A stretch of 64,000 nt of DNA from Lutibacter oceani (GCF_003384935.1 NZ_QTTQ01000010.1:620001-684000), one strand, 5' to 3'. Positions 34,894 to 46,007 are shown, counted from the stretch's first letter. The notes: a model not told the origin generated them from the letters alone. Numbers and translations: made by a program.

Positions 34894-36171
34894 TTATTGC
34901 TTTAATTGCTCATAAACAGCTTTTATAGTATCTAACTTATCTGTCATTTCAAGGTTTTCATATAAGCCCATTAATGTTTGAATTATACTTAAGTTTTCAC
35001 TACTAATCTCATAAGCTTTCTCATAATAAGGAAGTGCTTCCTTATAAATTTCAAATTGTTGTGCTTGTAATTTATCGTACTTATCAAAATCAGATAAACT
35101 CTTATTCATCTCTTCAATTATTGGACCTGCTTTTTCTATAATTGCTGCTCCAATATTATTATAAGCATCTGCATAATCAGGCTTTAATTCTATTGCTTTT
35201 TCAAAATTAGCTATTGCTTCATCAATATTTCCCTGATTCATATTCATTACTCCAACGTTGTAATATAATGTTGGCTCAGTTGGGTTTAAATTAATTGCTT
35301 CTTCTAATTTTTCTTTAAATTTAGCATTATCACCAGCTCTATAATAAAGGTTAGCTTCATCAATTAATAAAGAATAACTGTTTGGAAACTCTTCTCTTCC
35401 TTTAGCAATTACTTCTAAAGCTTTTTCTGGATTTTCAAGCATTGCATAATTATTTGAAAGGTTTTTAAAGATCATTTCACGTCTAGAATCTTTAATTTCT
35501 TCTCTTCCATTTTCAACAATACCTAATTTAACTTGTAAATCCATTGTTTTTTTATCTGGATATGTAACTTCTTTACCATCATCTTTATTATTAGCTACGT
35601 AAATTGTTGAAATTCCTGTATAATTTAAATCTAATAATTTTTCATACGTATTTTTAGAAGTTTCATAGTCTTGTCCGTAAAAATAAATCAATGCTGCATT
35701 ATCTAAGAAAGTAGTGTCTTTAGGGCTTAAAGCATATACTTGAGAAAATCCTTTAGCTGCTTTAATATAATCTGCAGGTTCTTTAGTTTGAACTGCTGTT
35801 TCATAATCACTTGAAGCCTTTGCTGCAGTATTTTGAATTAAAGTATTAATTAAACCTCCTACTTCATTCGTATATTTAGGTTTATTTGATTCTTTTTCAA
35901 AATCTAATAATTCATTAAAAGCTACACCTACTTCTTCAACATTTTCATTTGCTCCATTTTGATATAAAGCCATTCCTTTTAAATAATAAAATTTAGCTTT
36001 TGTTTTTTGGTCTGCACCTCCAATTAAACTTTCAGCTTGGTTAAGCGCGGCTATTGCAGATGAAAAATCACTACTTTTAATGGCTTTTTCTGCAGTTTTT
36101 AATTCATCCTTTTGTCCGAACACTGTCATACTAATTAAAAAAGCAGACAGAATTAATAATTGTTTTCTCAT
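34894..36171 (-). CDS. TPR-repeat protein, exported
   Basis: This 425-residue protein has a signal peptide (LLILSAFLISMTVFGQ) and a series of tetratricopeptide repeats. The clearest are at about residues 250-350 (PTEPTLYYNVGVMNMNQGNIDEAIANFEKAIELKPDYADAYNNIG). It is probably periplasmic and mediates protein contacts. It follows gyrA by 21 bp in the same direction, an arrangement I believe is common in Flavobacteriia, but no functional link is known to me. Confidence 0.88.
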   Translation of the reverse strand: MRKQLLILSAFLISMTVFGQKDELKTAEKAIKSSDFSSAIAALNQAESLIGGADQKTKAKFYYLKGMALYQNGANENVEEVGVAFNELLDFEKESNKPKYTNEVGGLINTLIQNTAAKASSDYETAVQTKEPADYIKAAKGFSQVYALSPKDTTFLDNAALIYFYGQDYETSKNTYEKLLDLNYTGISTIYVANNKDDGKEVTYPDKKTMDLQVKLGIVENGREEIKDSRREMIFKNLSNNYAMLENPEKALEVIAKGREEFPNSYSLLIDEANLYYRAGDNAKFKEKLEEAINLNPTEPTLYYNVGVMNMNQGNIDEAIANFEKAIELKPDYADAYNNIGAAIIEKAGPIIEEMNKSLSDFDKYDKLQAQQFEIYKEALPYYEKAYEISSENLSIIQTLMGLYENLEMTDKLDTIKAVYEQLKQ

Positions 36172-36192
36172 TTTAATTGATTTATTCTTAAA

Positions 36193-38706
36193 TTATTCTT
36201 GATTTGTATTCTCTTCATTATTATTTTCAATTTCCGTGCCATTTTCATTTTCATCAATTTCTTCGTCTTCTTCGTGCATCACTTTTGCAACTGCTGCAAT
36301 AGAATCATTATCTTTAATATTAATTAATTTAACACCTTGTGTTGCACGTCCCATAACACGTAAATCTGAAACTGCCAATCTAATTGTAATACCTGATTTA
36401 TTTATAATCATTAAATCATCTTCATCAGTTACATTTTTAATTGCTACTAAATTTCCGGTTTTTTCGGTTACATTAATTGTTTTAACACCTTTACCTCCAC
36501 GGTTTGTTATTCTATAATCTTCTAAACTTGACCTTTTACCATAACCATTTTCTGAAACAACAAGTATATTGCTATCTAAATCATTTACAGCAATCATTCC
36601 AATAACTTCATCTTTTTTATTTGATAAAGTGATCCCACGCACACCAGAAGCATTCCTACCCATTGGACGTGTTTTGCCTTCTTCAAATCTAATTGATTTA
36701 CCTGATTTTAAGGCAAGCATAACTTGGCTATCACCGGTTGTTAATTTTGCTTCTAATAATTCATCACCTTCTTTTATGGTAATGGCATTTATACCGTTAG
36801 TTCTTGGACGAGAATATTGCTCTAAAGAAGTCTTTTTAACTTGACCTTTTTTAGTTGCCATTATCACATAATGGTTATTTACATATTCTTCATTTTTAAG
36901 ATCTTCTGTAACTAAAAATGCTTTTACTTTATCATCTTGTTCCAGGTTAATTAAATTGACAAGCGCTCTTCCTTTTGAAGTTTTACTACCTTCTGGAATT
37001 TCATAAACTCGCATCCAAAATACTTTTCCTTTTTGAGTAAAAAACAACATATATTGGTGATTGGTTCCAATAAATAAATGTTCTAAGAAATCTTCATTTC
37101 TGGTAGCCACTCCTTTTTGTCCTCTACCACCTCTATTTTGAACTTTATACTCATCTAAATTAGTACGTTTAACATAACCTGCATGAGAAATTGTAACAAC
37201 AACATTAGAATTTGGAATCATATCTTCAATAGATAAATCTCCACCGGCATATTCAATTACCGATCTTCTATCATCACCATATTTGTCTCTAATTGCTATA
37301 AGTTCTTCTTTAATTATATTATAACGTCTTACTTCATCGGATAAAATATCTTTTAAATCTGCTATTAATTTAACAATCTCATCATACTCTGCACGTAATT
37401 TATCTTGCTCTAAACCAGTTAATTGACGTAAACGCATTTCAACAATTGCTTTGGCTTGAATTTCGGTAAGCTCAAAACGAGTCATTAAACTTTCACGTGC
37501 TTCATCAGCATTTGAAGAGGCTCTAATTATTTTTATTACCTCATCAATATTGTCACTTGCAATAATTAAACCTTCTAAAATATGAGCTCTAGCCTCTGCT
37601 TTTTTAAGTTCAAATTCTGTTCTTCTAACAATTACTTCATGTCTGTGTTCAACAAAATAATGAATTAATTGTTTTAGGTTTAATTGTTCTGGACGCCCAT
37701 TAACTAAGGCAATATTATTAACGCTAAACGATGTTTGAAGCGCAGTATATTTATATAATTTATTTAAAACAATGTTTGGAATTGCATCACGCTTTAAAAT
37801 ATAAACAACACGCATTCCATTTCTATCAGATTCATCTCTAATATTGGCAATACCTTCTAATTTTTTTTCGTTAACTAAGTCAGCAGTTTTTTTAATCATA
37901 TCTGCTTTGTTAACCTGATATGGAATCTCGGTAACAATTATACATTCTCTGCCTTGAACTTCTTCAATAACAGCTTTAGCACGCATTACTATTCTTCCCC
38001 TACCAGTTTCAAATGCATCTTTTACACCTTCATAACCATAAATAATTCCTCCAGTTGGAAAATCTGGAGCTTTTATATATTGCATTAATTCAGAAATTTC
38101 AATTTCTCTGTTATCAATATATGCTAGTGTTCCATCAATTACCTCTGTTAAATTATGAGGTGCCATATTTGTAGCCATACCCACTGCAATACCAGAAGCT
38201 CCATTAACTAACAAATTTGGAATTCTAGTTGGTAAAACTGTAGGTTCGTTTAAAGTATCATCAAAGTTTAGTTTATGATCAACTGTATCCTTTTCAATAT
38301 CAGAAAGCATTTCTTCAGATATTTTTTGCATACGCACCTCAGTATAACGCATTGCTGCAGGACTATCACCATCAACAGAACCAAAGTTACCTTGTCCATC
38401 AACCATCATATAACGTACACTCCAGTCTTGTGCCATTCTAACCATAGAATCGTACACTGAAGTATCTCCATGCGGATGATACTTACCCAATACTTCCCCA
38501 ACTACTCTTGCTGATTTTTTATAGGATCCTGTTGCTTTTATACCTAATTCGTGCATCCCATACAAAACTCTTCTGTGTACAGGTTTTAAACCATCTCGTA
38601 CATCTGGTAATGCTCTTGAAACAATTACTGACATTGAATAATCAATGTAAGCAGATTTCATTTCATCTTCAATATTTATTGGTATCAGTTTTTCTCCGTC
38701 TGCCAT
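36193..38706 (-). CDS. gyrA: DNA gyrase subunit A
   Basis: This 837-residue type II topoisomerase subunit has the breakage-reunion domain ([21 protein letters not shown] at about 32-52, the quinolone-region [18 protein letters not shown], and active-site Tyr in [10 protein letters not shown] near residue 120). A C-terminal beta-pinwheel follows, with six GyrA repeats including the gyrase-box-like [10 protein letters not shown]. It ends in an acidic tail ([12 protein letters not shown]), common in Bacteroidetes gyrases. With GyrB, it introduces negative supercoils. It is divergent from clpC. Confidence 0.98.
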   Translation of the reverse strand: MADGEKLIPINIEDEMKSAYIDYSMSVIVSRALPDVRDGLKPVHRRVLYGMHELGIKATGSYKKSARVVGEVLGKYHPHGDTSVYDSMVRMAQDWSVRYMMVDGQGNFGSVDGDSPAAMRYTEVRMQKISEEMLSDIEKDTVDHKLNFDDTLNEPTVLPTRIPNLLVNGASGIAVGMATNMAPHNLTEVIDGTLAYIDNREIEISELMQYIKAPDFPTGGIIYGYEGVKDAFETGRGRIVMRAKAVIEEVQGRECIIVTEIPYQVNKADMIKKTADLVNEKKLEGIANIRDESDRNGMRVVYILKRDAIPNIVLNKLYKYTALQTSFSVNNIALVNGRPEQLNLKQLIHYFVEHRHEVIVRRTEFELKKAEARAHILEGLIIASDNIDEVIKIIRASSNADEARESLMTRFELTEIQAKAIVEMRLRQLTGLEQDKLRAEYDEIVKLIADLKDILSDEVRRYNIIKEELIAIRDKYGDDRRSVIEYAGGDLSIEDMIPNSNVVVTISHAGYVKRTNLDEYKVQNRGGRGQKGVATRNEDFLEHLFIGTNHQYMLFFTQKGKVFWMRVYEIPEGSKTSKGRALVNLINLEQDDKVKAFLVTEDLKNEEYVNNHYVIMATKKGQVKKTSLEQYSRPRTNGINAITIKEGDELLEAKLTTGDSQVMLALKSGKSIRFEEGKTRPMGRNASGVRGITLSNKKDEVIGMIAVNDLDSNILVVSENGYGKRSSLEDYRITNRGGKGVKTINVTEKTGNLVAIKNVTDEDDLMIINKSGITIRLAVSDLRVMGRATQGVKLINIKDNDSIAAVAKVMHEEDEEIDENENGTEIENNNEENTNQE

Positions 38707-38964
38707 ATGTTTTTTAATTTATTTTAGTGTCATATTTTAACAAAGCAATATACAATTTTTCACTTTTTTACAACCAATTTGTCAGGTTGTTTTTATATTT
38801 TTTATTAACAATAAACCCTATATAATTATACAGTTTAACACACTGAATATCAATACTTAAATCACTAAAAAAAACACTTTTTTATCAAATAATTAAAAAG
38901 TGGTGTTGTTTTTGCACTAAAAAAAGAAAAAAATCAGTTAATTTTACAATATAAACATAATACA

Positions 38965-41505
38965 ATGGACGATAATTTTTCACCAAAAGTTAAAGATGTA
39001 ATTGCATACAGCAAGGAAGAAGCATTACGTTTAGGACACGATTTTATAGGAACTGAACACTTAATGTTAGGTCTTATTAGAAAGGGGACTGGAAAAGCTA
39101 TAGACATTTTAAATTCATTAGATATTAATCTTGATCATTTACGAAAAAAAATTGAAGGATTAAGCCCTATAAATTCCGTAATTGAAACTTCTTCTAATGA
39201 AAAGAAAAGCTTACGCTTAACAAGACAAGCTGAAAAAGCTTTAAAAACAACTTTTTTAGAAGCTAAATTATATCAAAGTGAATCCGTAAATACTGCACAT
39301 TTACTTTTGTGTATTTTACGAAATGAAAATGACCCAACAACCAAGTTGTTACACAATTTTGACGCCACTTATGAAGACGTTAAAACTGTTTACAAACAAT
39401 TATTTTTAAATGAAGAAATAAATTTACCAAGCGCTGAAAACAAATCTGATGATGATTTTGATACTCCAAAATCCAATCCGTTTGAACAGCCAAAAGGAGA
39501 GCAAACTCCTCAAAAGAAATCAAAAACACCTGTTTTAGATAATTTTGGACGTGATTTAACGCGTTTAGCTGAAGAAGGTGCCTTAGATCCTGTTGTTGGA
39601 AGAAAAAAAGAAATAGAGCGCGTATCTCAAATTTTAAGCCGTAGAAAAAAGAACAATCCAATGTTAATTGGTGAACCAGGTGTTGGTAAATCTGCAATTG
39701 CAGAAGGTTTGGCTTTACGTATTATTCAGCGAAAAGTATCTCGAATCTTATTTAACAAACGAATTGTTTCTTTAGATTTAGCAAGTTTGGTTGCAGGAAC
39801 AAAATACAGGGGCCAGTTTGAAGAACGTATGAAAGCTTTAATGAATGAATTAGAAAAAAATGATGATATTATTTTATTTATTGATGAAATTCATACCATA
39901 GTAGGTGCTGGTGGAGCAACGGGCTCATTAGACGCTTCAAATATGTTAAAACCTGCTTTAGCACGCGGAGAAATTCAATGTATTGGAGCTACAACTTTAG
40001 ATGAGTTCAGAACCAATATTGAAAAAGATGGCGCTTTAGAAAGAAGATTTCAAAAAGTAATTGTTGAGCCTACTTCTGTTGAAGAAACCATTCAAATTTT
40101 AAATAATATAAAAGATAAATATGAGGATCATCATATGGTTACATACACAGATGATGCTATTAAAGCTTGTGTAAAATTAACCAATAGGTATATGACAGAT
40201 CGTTTTCTTCCAGATAAAGCAATTGATGCTATGGATGAAGCCGGATCTCGAATTCATATTACAAATATTGTGGTTCCAAAAGAGGTACTTCAACTTGAAA
40301 AAGAATTAGAAAAAATTAAAAGCGATAAAACTGCTGCTGTAAATGGACAAAAATATGAAGAAGCTGCAAGATTACGCGATGATGAAAAACGCTTAGAAAA
40401 TTCTTTACAAATTGAACAAAAAAAATGGGAAGAAGCTTCTAAATTAAACCGCGAAGTTGTTACCGAAGATAATGTTGCTGAAGTTGTTTCTATGATGACA
40501 GGTATTCCTGTAAATAGAGTTGCTGAAGCAGAAAGCCATAGATTGCATGACCTTCCAAATTTAATTAAAGGAAAAGTTATTGGTCAGGATGAAGCTGTTT
40601 CAAAGGTTGTAAAAGCCATTCAACGTAATCGTGTTGGACTTAAAGATCCAAATAAGCCAATTGGTTCATTTATCTTTTTAGGTCAAACAGGAGTTGGTAA
40701 AACTCAGCTAGCCAAAGTGTTGGCAACCGAATTATTTGATAGCGAAGATGCACTTGTAAGAATTGATATGAGTGAGTATATGGAAAAATTTGCCATTTCG
40801 AGATTAATTGGTGCACCTCCGGGTTATGTAGGCTATGAAGAAGGTGGGCAATTGACTGAAAAAATAAGACGTAAGCCTTATGCTGTTGTTTTATTAGACG
40901 AGATAGAAAAAGCACATCCTGATGTGTTTAATATGTTGCTTCAAATTTTAGATGATGGTCATATTACTGATAGTCTTGGCAGAAAAATTGACTTTAGAAA
41001 TACAATTATCATAATGACATCTAACATTGGTTCTCGTCAGTTAAAAGACTTTGGAGCTGGTGTTGGTTTTGGAACCGCTTCTAAAAAAGAACAAGCAGAT
41101 GAAAACGCTAAAAAAGTAATTGAAAATGCACTTAAAAAATCTTTTGCTCCTGAATTTTTAAACAGAATTGATGATGTAATTGTATTTAATGCTTTAGAAC
41201 GCGAAGATATTCACTCAATTATTGATATTGAATTAAAAAAATTAGTTAATCGTATTGAAGATTTAGGTTACAATCTTAAATTAACAGATGAAGCTAAAGA
41301 CTATATTGCAGATAAAGGATTTGATAAGCAATATGGCGCAAGACCTTTAAAACGTGCAATTCAAAAATATATTGAAGATGCCTTAGCTGAAGAAATAGTA
41401 AATTCTAAATTAACTGAAGGCGATACTATTTTTATGGATTTAAACAAAGATAAATCTGAATTAACAATTAAAATTACTAAAGGCAAAAAAAAGGTTGAGG
41501 AATAA
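38965..41505 (+). CDS. clpC: ATP-dependent Clp protease ATP-binding subunit ClpC
   Basis: This 846-residue AAA+ unfoldase has two N-terminal Clp-N repeats (about 1-150), a first AAA domain with Walker A GEPGVGKSA and Walker B LFIDEIHT, and a UVR-like middle segment (YEEAARLRDDEKRLE). The second AAA domain has GQTGVGKTQ and LLDEIEKAHPDV, followed by the ClpB-D2 small domain. It unfolds substrates for ClpP. The UVR-type short middle domain separates it from ClpB. It is a single gene with its own promoter region and a strong terminator. Confidence 0.96.
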   Translation: MDDNFSPKVKDVIAYSKEEALRLGHDFIGTEHLMLGLIRKGTGKAIDILNSLDINLDHLRKKIEGLSPINSVIETSSNEKKSLRLTRQAEKALKTTFLEAKLYQSESVNTAHLLLCILRNENDPTTKLLHNFDATYEDVKTVYKQLFLNEEINLPSAENKSDDDFDTPKSNPFEQPKGEQTPQKKSKTPVLDNFGRDLTRLAEEGALDPVVGRKKEIERVSQILSRRKKNNPMLIGEPGVGKSAIAEGLALRIIQRKVSRILFNKRIVSLDLASLVAGTKYRGQFEERMKALMNELEKNDDIILFIDEIHTIVGAGGATGSLDASNMLKPALARGEIQCIGATTLDEFRTNIEKDGALERRFQKVIVEPTSVEETIQILNNIKDKYEDHHMVTYTDDAIKACVKLTNRYMTDRFLPDKAIDAMDEAGSRIHITNIVVPKEVLQLEKELEKIKSDKTAAVNGQKYEEAARLRDDEKRLENSLQIEQKKWEEASKLNREVVTEDNVAEVVSMMTGIPVNRVAEAESHRLHDLPNLIKGKVIGQDEAVSKVVKAIQRNRVGLKDPNKPIGSFIFLGQTGVGKTQLAKVLATELFDSEDALVRIDMSEYMEKFAISRLIGAPPGYVGYEEGGQLTEKIRRKPYAVVLLDEIEKAHPDVFNMLLQILDDGHITDSLGRKIDFRNTIIIMTSNIGSRQLKDFGAGVGFGTASKKEQADENAKKVIENALKKSFAPEFLNRIDDVIVFNALEREDIHSIIDIELKKLVNRIEDLGYNLKLTDEAKDYIADKGFDKQYGARPLKRAIQKYIEDALAEEIVNSKLTEGDTIFMDLNKDKSELTIKITKGKKKVEE

Positions 41506-41534
41506 CCCTAATCTTTTTTGTAGCAACATAATTT

Positions 41535-41570
41535 ATCCAGATATTTTTGAAAATATCTGGATTTTTTTTT
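41535..41570 (+). terminator. Terminator after clpC
   Basis: A stem of ATCCAGATATTTT/AAAATATCTGGAT type (41535-41562) is followed by nine T, 30 bp after the clpC stop. Confidence 0.9.
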
Positions 41571-41629
41571 GTGATATTTAATAAGTAATTATTTAGTAAA
41601 TTTATTGAAGTAATTTTAATTATATAATT

Positions 41630-41989
41630 ATGAAATCTTCAACAAAATTTTGGTTATCTATTTTTACTTTTTTACCAATTGTATTTTTAGTACTCCTTTT
41701 TATTTTCTTTTTCACTGTTTTCTTTGAGAATATTATGGAATTAGAACATAATCATGGTGAAATCCCAATAGCATTTTTACAATCTTTAACTTGGTTTATT
41801 CTGTTGATTGTTTTTATGGCAATTATAAGTTTAGGAATAAAAATTTACTATATCGTACATACCAATAACAATCCAGAAAACGATACAAATAAAAAAGTGA
41901 TGTGGACTTTGATTCTTATTTTTACAGGAATTATTGGAAGTATTATTTATTATTTTGTTGAAATTATTCCTTTAAAGACTATTAAATAA
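41630..41989 (+). CDS. Small membrane protein of unknown function
   Basis: This 119-residue protein has three hydrophobic segments (about 8-32, 48-70 and 90-112). The last, KVMWTLILIFTGIIGSIIYYFVEI, resembles the PLDc_N membrane motif (W-x-n-G-x-x-x-Y-Y) found alone in small proteins. I assign no function. It converges with the glycosyltransferase gene, whose stop codon is the next base. Confidence 0.75.
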   Translation: MKSSTKFWLSIFTFLPIVFLVLLFIFFFTVFFENIMELEHNHGEIPIAFLQSLTWFILLIVFMAIISLGIKIYYIVHTNNNPENDTNKKVMWTLILIFTGIIGSIIYYFVEIIPLKTIK

Positions 41990-42946
41990 TTAATTCTTAG
42001 CTAACAATCCTTTTAAAAAGCCTAATCCGTAACCGGCAAATTGTATTAAAGTTGTTAATATACTTACAATAGCTACATTTATATTTTTGTTTTTTATAAA
42101 TGAGTGAATGAGTATTATTATAAAATAAGTTGCAAAAAACAAGGCGAATACTTTAATTTTAAAAATTAACATCATTATTATTGAAAAAGCCAATCCTAAA
42201 ATAAATAAAGAAGGAAACCAGTAAGTTAATTTAGCTGTTTCAGGATATTTTCTATTTAAAAAAGGTCTGCCTTTTCCAAACGCAAAAGTTTGTTTAAAAA
42301 ATTGTTGAAATGTGGACCTTCTTTTATGGTATACAAAAGCGTTTTCAATAAATTGGGTTTCAAAATTATGTTCCCATAAACGAAACGTTAAATCAATATC
42401 TTCACCAATTTTCATTTTACTAAAACCTTTGCTAACCTCAAAAGCTTTCTTAGAAATTCCTAAATTAAAACTTCTAGGTTGAAATTTATCCACTGCTTTT
42501 TTACTACCGCGAATTCCTCCAGTAGTAAAAAAGGAAGTCATACTATAATTAATTGCTTTTTGAATTGTTGTAAAAGATTGGTGCGCAGCATCTGCCCCTC
42601 CAAAAGCATCGGTATAATTTTCTTGAAGTGCCTTTTCAACTTCAACTAAATAATTTGGTGGAATAATACAATCCGAATCAAAAATAATAAAGTAATTTCC
42701 TGAAGCTTGTTGCATTCCAAAATTTCGGCTAGCTCCTGCTCCACTATTTTCTTTGAAGAAATATTTTAAATTTAATTTTTCGGAATATTTTTTTAGAATT
42801 TTATCGGCTTTTATAGTGGAACCATCTTCAACTACAATAACTTCAAAACTTTTTTGAAAAGTTTGCTTTGTTAAACTCTGCAACAATTCATCAATTTCTT
42901 GAGGACGATTATAAACAGGAATAATAATTGAAAATTGGTACTCCAC
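41990..42946 (-). CDS. Glycosyltransferase family 2, membrane-anchored
   Basis: This 318-residue GT-A glycosyltransferase has IIPVYNRPQEIDELLQSL at the N-terminus, the nucleotide-sugar site VVEDGST and the metal-binding FDSDCIIP. The acceptor-side GEDIDLTFRLWEHNF follows. The last 80 residues form two or three membrane helices. It probably transfers a sugar onto a lipid-linked or surface glycan at the inner membrane. Donor and acceptor are unknown. The terminator upstream at 43001-43030 separates it from the acyl-CoA dehydrogenase gene. Confidence 0.9.
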   Translation of the reverse strand: MEYQFSIIIPVYNRPQEIDELLQSLTKQTFQKSFEVIVVEDGSTIKADKILKKYSEKLNLKYFFKENSGAGASRNFGMQQASGNYFIIFDSDCIIPPNYLVEVEKALQENYTDAFGGADAAHQSFTTIQKAINYSMTSFFTTGGIRGSKKAVDKFQPRSFNLGISKKAFEVSKGFSKMKIGEDIDLTFRLWEHNFETQFIENAFVYHKRRSTFQQFFKQTFAFGKGRPFLNRKYPETAKLTYWFPSLFILGLAFSIIMMLIFKIKVFALFFATYFIIILIHSFIKNKNINVAIVSILTTLIQFAGYGLGFLKGLLAKN

Positions 42947-42989
42947 CAGTTAGCTTTTTAAGAAATTCAAATTTACAGTTTTTAATACA

Positions 42990-43030
42990 ACTAAAAAGAA
43001 AAACCTACTTTGAAAATTTAAAGTAGGTTT
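42990..43030 (-). terminator. Terminator after the acyl-CoA dehydrogenase gene
   Basis: An 11-bp stem AAACCTACTTT/AAAGTAGGTTT (43001-43011, 43020-43030) is followed on the minus strand by a T-rich run. Confidence 0.85.
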
Positions 43031-43054
43031 TAGAACAGTTAATTTAAATTTAAA

Positions 43055-44794
43055 TTAAGCTAAAGAAGTTTCCTCCAAAATTTCAGTTTGAACCAACTTG
43101 TACAAGCTTAAGTTTTCAATATCAAAATTTGATATATAATCAGACTTTTCTTTATTTTCTGAACTCGCTAAATTGATAAATAATTTGGCAGATTTACTAA
43201 ATTTCTCATCACGTTGACTATTTAAAACCAATAAATAACCCATAATTATATTACCAGCCATTTCAACCAATCTTCTAGAATGAAAATCTAATAATTCCGT
43301 ATTATGTGTTTCAATAACTTTTTGGGAAACTTGCTCATAATTAGCTGTCATTTCCTGAAGTTTTGCTTGTAAAAATTTATTCTCTTCAGAAATTTTAGCA
43401 TCGTAATTTTTTATTTGCTCCAAAAATACGCCAGTTGTTACTCCTTTTATAGCTGCAACTGCTTGTAATTGTGTTGTTCCTTCATAAATTGAAGTTATTC
43501 TGGCATCTCTATAGATTCGTTCAATAGGAAAATCTTTCATAAAACCAGTTCCTCCGTGAATTTGTAAAGAATCATACGCAATTACATTACAAGCTTCACT
43601 AGCAGTTAGTTTTAAAAGTGGCGTAAAAACATTGGCTAATTTTGCATAACCTTTCATTTCCATACGTTCTTCTTTTTCTAAAGAACGTTCTTGCATTACA
43701 TCTTCATAAACTTTTGTAACATCTACAAACCGTGTTGTTTCATACAATAATGAACGTAAAGCATCAATACGCACACGCATATTGGTAATCATTTCATAAA
43801 CTGCCGGAAAATTCACAATTACTTTTCCAAATTGCGCTCTTTCTTCAGCATACTTTAAAGCTTCTCTATAAGCAGCATCTGCAATACCAACTGATTGTGC
43901 TCCTACACCTAAACGTGCAGAATTCATTAAAGCCATTACATATTTTATTAAACCAAATCGCTCCTTACCAACCAGTTCTGCAGGTGCATTTTTAAACACC
44001 AATTCACATGTTGGAGAACCTTTAATTCCTAATTTTTTTTCTAAATGACGTACTTCAACAGCGTGATCATTTCTATCATAAATAAACATTGAGAGTCCTC
44101 TAGCATCAGTAGTTCCTTCTTCAGAACGTGCCAACACCAACGAAATGTCTGCATCACCATTGGTAATAAAACGCTTAACACCGTTTAAATACCATTTTTT
44201 ATCTTCTTCATTAAATGTTGCTTTTAATTTTACAGATTGCAAATCGGAACCTGCATCTGGCTCTGTTAAAACCATTGCAGCAGTAGCACCATCTCTATTA
44301 AAACGAGGTAAATATTTTTCTCGTTGTGCTTCACTACCAAATTCATAAATAGTTTCTGCACAATCTTGCAATCCCCAAATATTAGCAAAGCCAGCATCGG
44401 CTCTTGCAACCATTTCAGCAGCCATTACATAAGGCAGCAAAGGAAAATTTAATCCATCATACTTTCTTGGCAAGGACATACCAATTAAACCTGCATCGTG
44501 CAATGCTTTGTAATCTGCAGTAGTTCCTTTTGCATAAACTACTTCATTGTTTTCAATATGAGGACCTTCAATATCAACACCTTCAGCATTTTTTGCAATA
44601 GTATCGGCACAAATTTCACCAACAATTTCTAATATTTTTTCATAAGTATCAATTGCATCTTCGTGATTTAAAGGAGCATATTCATATTTTTCTGATTCTG
44701 AAAAATTTCGTTCTTTTAATGCAACTATCTTTTTTACTATAGGATGCTCTAAATGAAACCTGAAATCTGGAGTATCTTTAAAAAAATTATCCAT
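43055..44794 (-). CDS. Acyl-CoA dehydrogenase, long C-terminal form
   Basis: This 579-residue flavoprotein has the ACAD signatures AMVLTEPDAGSDLQS, QIHGGTGFMKDFPIERIYRDARITSIYEGTTQLQ (with the catalytic-base Glu in IYEGT), and YAEERAQFGK. It oxidises acyl-CoA to trans-2-enoyl-CoA in fatty-acid or branched-chain breakdown. The C-terminal 170 residues extend beyond the standard 380-residue enzyme, as in several longer ACAD subfamilies. It lies just downstream of etfA and etfB on the same strand, its electron acceptor. Chain-length preference is unknown. Confidence 0.93.
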   Translation of the reverse strand: MDNFFKDTPDFRFHLEHPIVKKIVALKERNFSESEKYEYAPLNHEDAIDTYEKILEIVGEICADTIAKNAEGVDIEGPHIENNEVVYAKGTTADYKALHDAGLIGMSLPRKYDGLNFPLLPYVMAAEMVARADAGFANIWGLQDCAETIYEFGSEAQREKYLPRFNRDGATAAMVLTEPDAGSDLQSVKLKATFNEEDKKWYLNGVKRFITNGDADISLVLARSEEGTTDARGLSMFIYDRNDHAVEVRHLEKKLGIKGSPTCELVFKNAPAELVGKERFGLIKYVMALMNSARLGVGAQSVGIADAAYREALKYAEERAQFGKVIVNFPAVYEMITNMRVRIDALRSLLYETTRFVDVTKVYEDVMQERSLEKEERMEMKGYAKLANVFTPLLKLTASEACNVIAYDSLQIHGGTGFMKDFPIERIYRDARITSIYEGTTQLQAVAAIKGVTTGVFLEQIKNYDAKISEENKFLQAKLQEMTANYEQVSQKVIETHNTELLDFHSRRLVEMAGNIIMGYLLVLNSQRDEKFSKSAKLFINLASSENKEKSDYISNFDIENLSLYKLVQTEILEETSLA

Positions 44795-44842
44795 TTTGTA
44801 TATTTTATATTATTAAGTGACGCTCTAAAAAATAAAAATTTA

Positions 44843-44919
44843 GTCAACCTGAATTTATTTCAGGATCTCATTAAAAGAATTGAAAACATGGTGAGATTCT
44901 GAAACAAGTTCAGAGTGAC
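44843..44919. repeat. Palindromic interspersed repeat (REP/MITE-like)
   Basis: An imperfect 77-bp palindrome lies between the ACAD and etfA genes. One arm reads GTCAACCTGAATTTATTTCA and continues to GGATCTCA; the other reads TGAGATTCTGAAACAAGTTC and continues to AGAGTGAC. Repeats of this CCTGAA-TTTCAGG type are widely scattered in flavobacterial genomes between genes. I see no second copy in this window. Confidence 0.65.
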
Positions 44920-44963
44920 GATTTATATACATTTTAGATAATCTCATTAATTTAGTTATTATT

Positions 44964-45992
44964 CTATTTAGCGTTCTGTTTGTAATATTTAATCATTTTT
45001 GGAACAACTACGCCCAAATCTCCGTGTATTACATAATCTGCTAATTTATTTATTGGGGCTTCCGGATCATTATTTATTGAAATAATCATTGAAGCATCCT
45101 GCATTCCTGCAGTGTGTTGAATGGCACCTGAAATACCAGCAGCTATATATAATTTTGGACGAACAGTAGTTCCGGTTTGTCCAATTTGACGGTCGTGCTC
45201 AATAAAACCTGCATCAACAGCCGCCCTTGAACCGCCAACTTCACCACCTAACAATTCAGCCAATTCAATTAAGTAATCAAAATTTTCTTTAGAACCAACA
45301 CCATAACCACCCGCAACAATAATTGGAGCATCTTTTAGGTTTACACCAGATTCTTTAATTTCACGATCAATAATTTCAACTACAAAATCTTCTTTATTTA
45401 AAATTGAATTTACATCAACTTCAACTATTTCTGTACTATAGTGTTCATCAAAAATTTCTTTTTTCATAACGCCTTCACGTACCGTTGCCATTTGTGGGTG
45501 CATATCCCAATTGATGATATTTGCCATAATACTTCCACCAAAAGCAGGACGAATAGCGTATAATAAATCTTTATATTCTTTCTTTTCCTTTTTTACAAAA
45601 TGATCTCCAATATCTAAAATAGTACAATCCGCAGTTAGCCCACAATTTAATTTTGAAGCTAATCTTGGCGCTAAATCTCTTCCAACTGAAGTTGCTCCAA
45701 ATAACACAATTTGTGGATCTTCTTCGTTTAAAATATATGAAGCCAATGCCGCATGTGGTAATGTTTGATAAGGCTCTAACTTTAAACCATTTCCAACAAA
45801 TAACTTATCAACACCATAAGGTGCTATTTGACTTTCAATACCATTTAAATTTGCACCAAAAATCATGGCTTCTAGCGGACTTCCTAATTTTTCAGCCAAT
45901 CGCTTTCCTGCTGACAATAATTCCTGACTTATATCTGCTACTTTTTGATTTTCAACTTCGCAATAGACTAATACGCTTTTCTTTTTTTCCAT
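44964..45992 (-). CDS. etfA: Electron transfer flavoprotein alpha subunit (long form)
   Basis: This 342-residue EtfA/FixB has an N-terminal adenine-nucleotide-binding-fold domain and the C-terminal FAD domain with GSRAAVDAGFIEHDRQIGQTG, PKLYIAAGISGAIQHTAGM and SINNDPEAPINKLADYVI. It passes electrons from the dehydrogenase at 43055-44794 towards the quinone pool. Length and partner subunit resemble the FixB/clostridial group rather than the shorter mitochondrial-type EtfA. It lies 15 bp after etfB. Confidence 0.94.
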   Translation of the reverse strand: MEKKKSVLVYCEVENQKVADISQELLSAGKRLAEKLGSPLEAMIFGANLNGIESQIAPYGVDKLFVGNGLKLEPYQTLPHAALASYILNEEDPQIVLFGATSVGRDLAPRLASKLNCGLTADCTILDIGDHFVKKEKKEYKDLLYAIRPAFGGSIMANIINWDMHPQMATVREGVMKKEIFDEHYSTEIVEVDVNSILNKEDFVVEIIDREIKESGVNLKDAPIIVAGGYGVGSKENFDYLIELAELLGGEVGGSRAAVDAGFIEHDRQIGQTGTTVRPKLYIAAGISGAIQHTAGMQDASMIISINNDPEAPINKLADYVIHGDLGVVVPKMIKYYKQNAK

Positions 45993-46007
45993 TTTTAAAG
46001 TTTTAAA

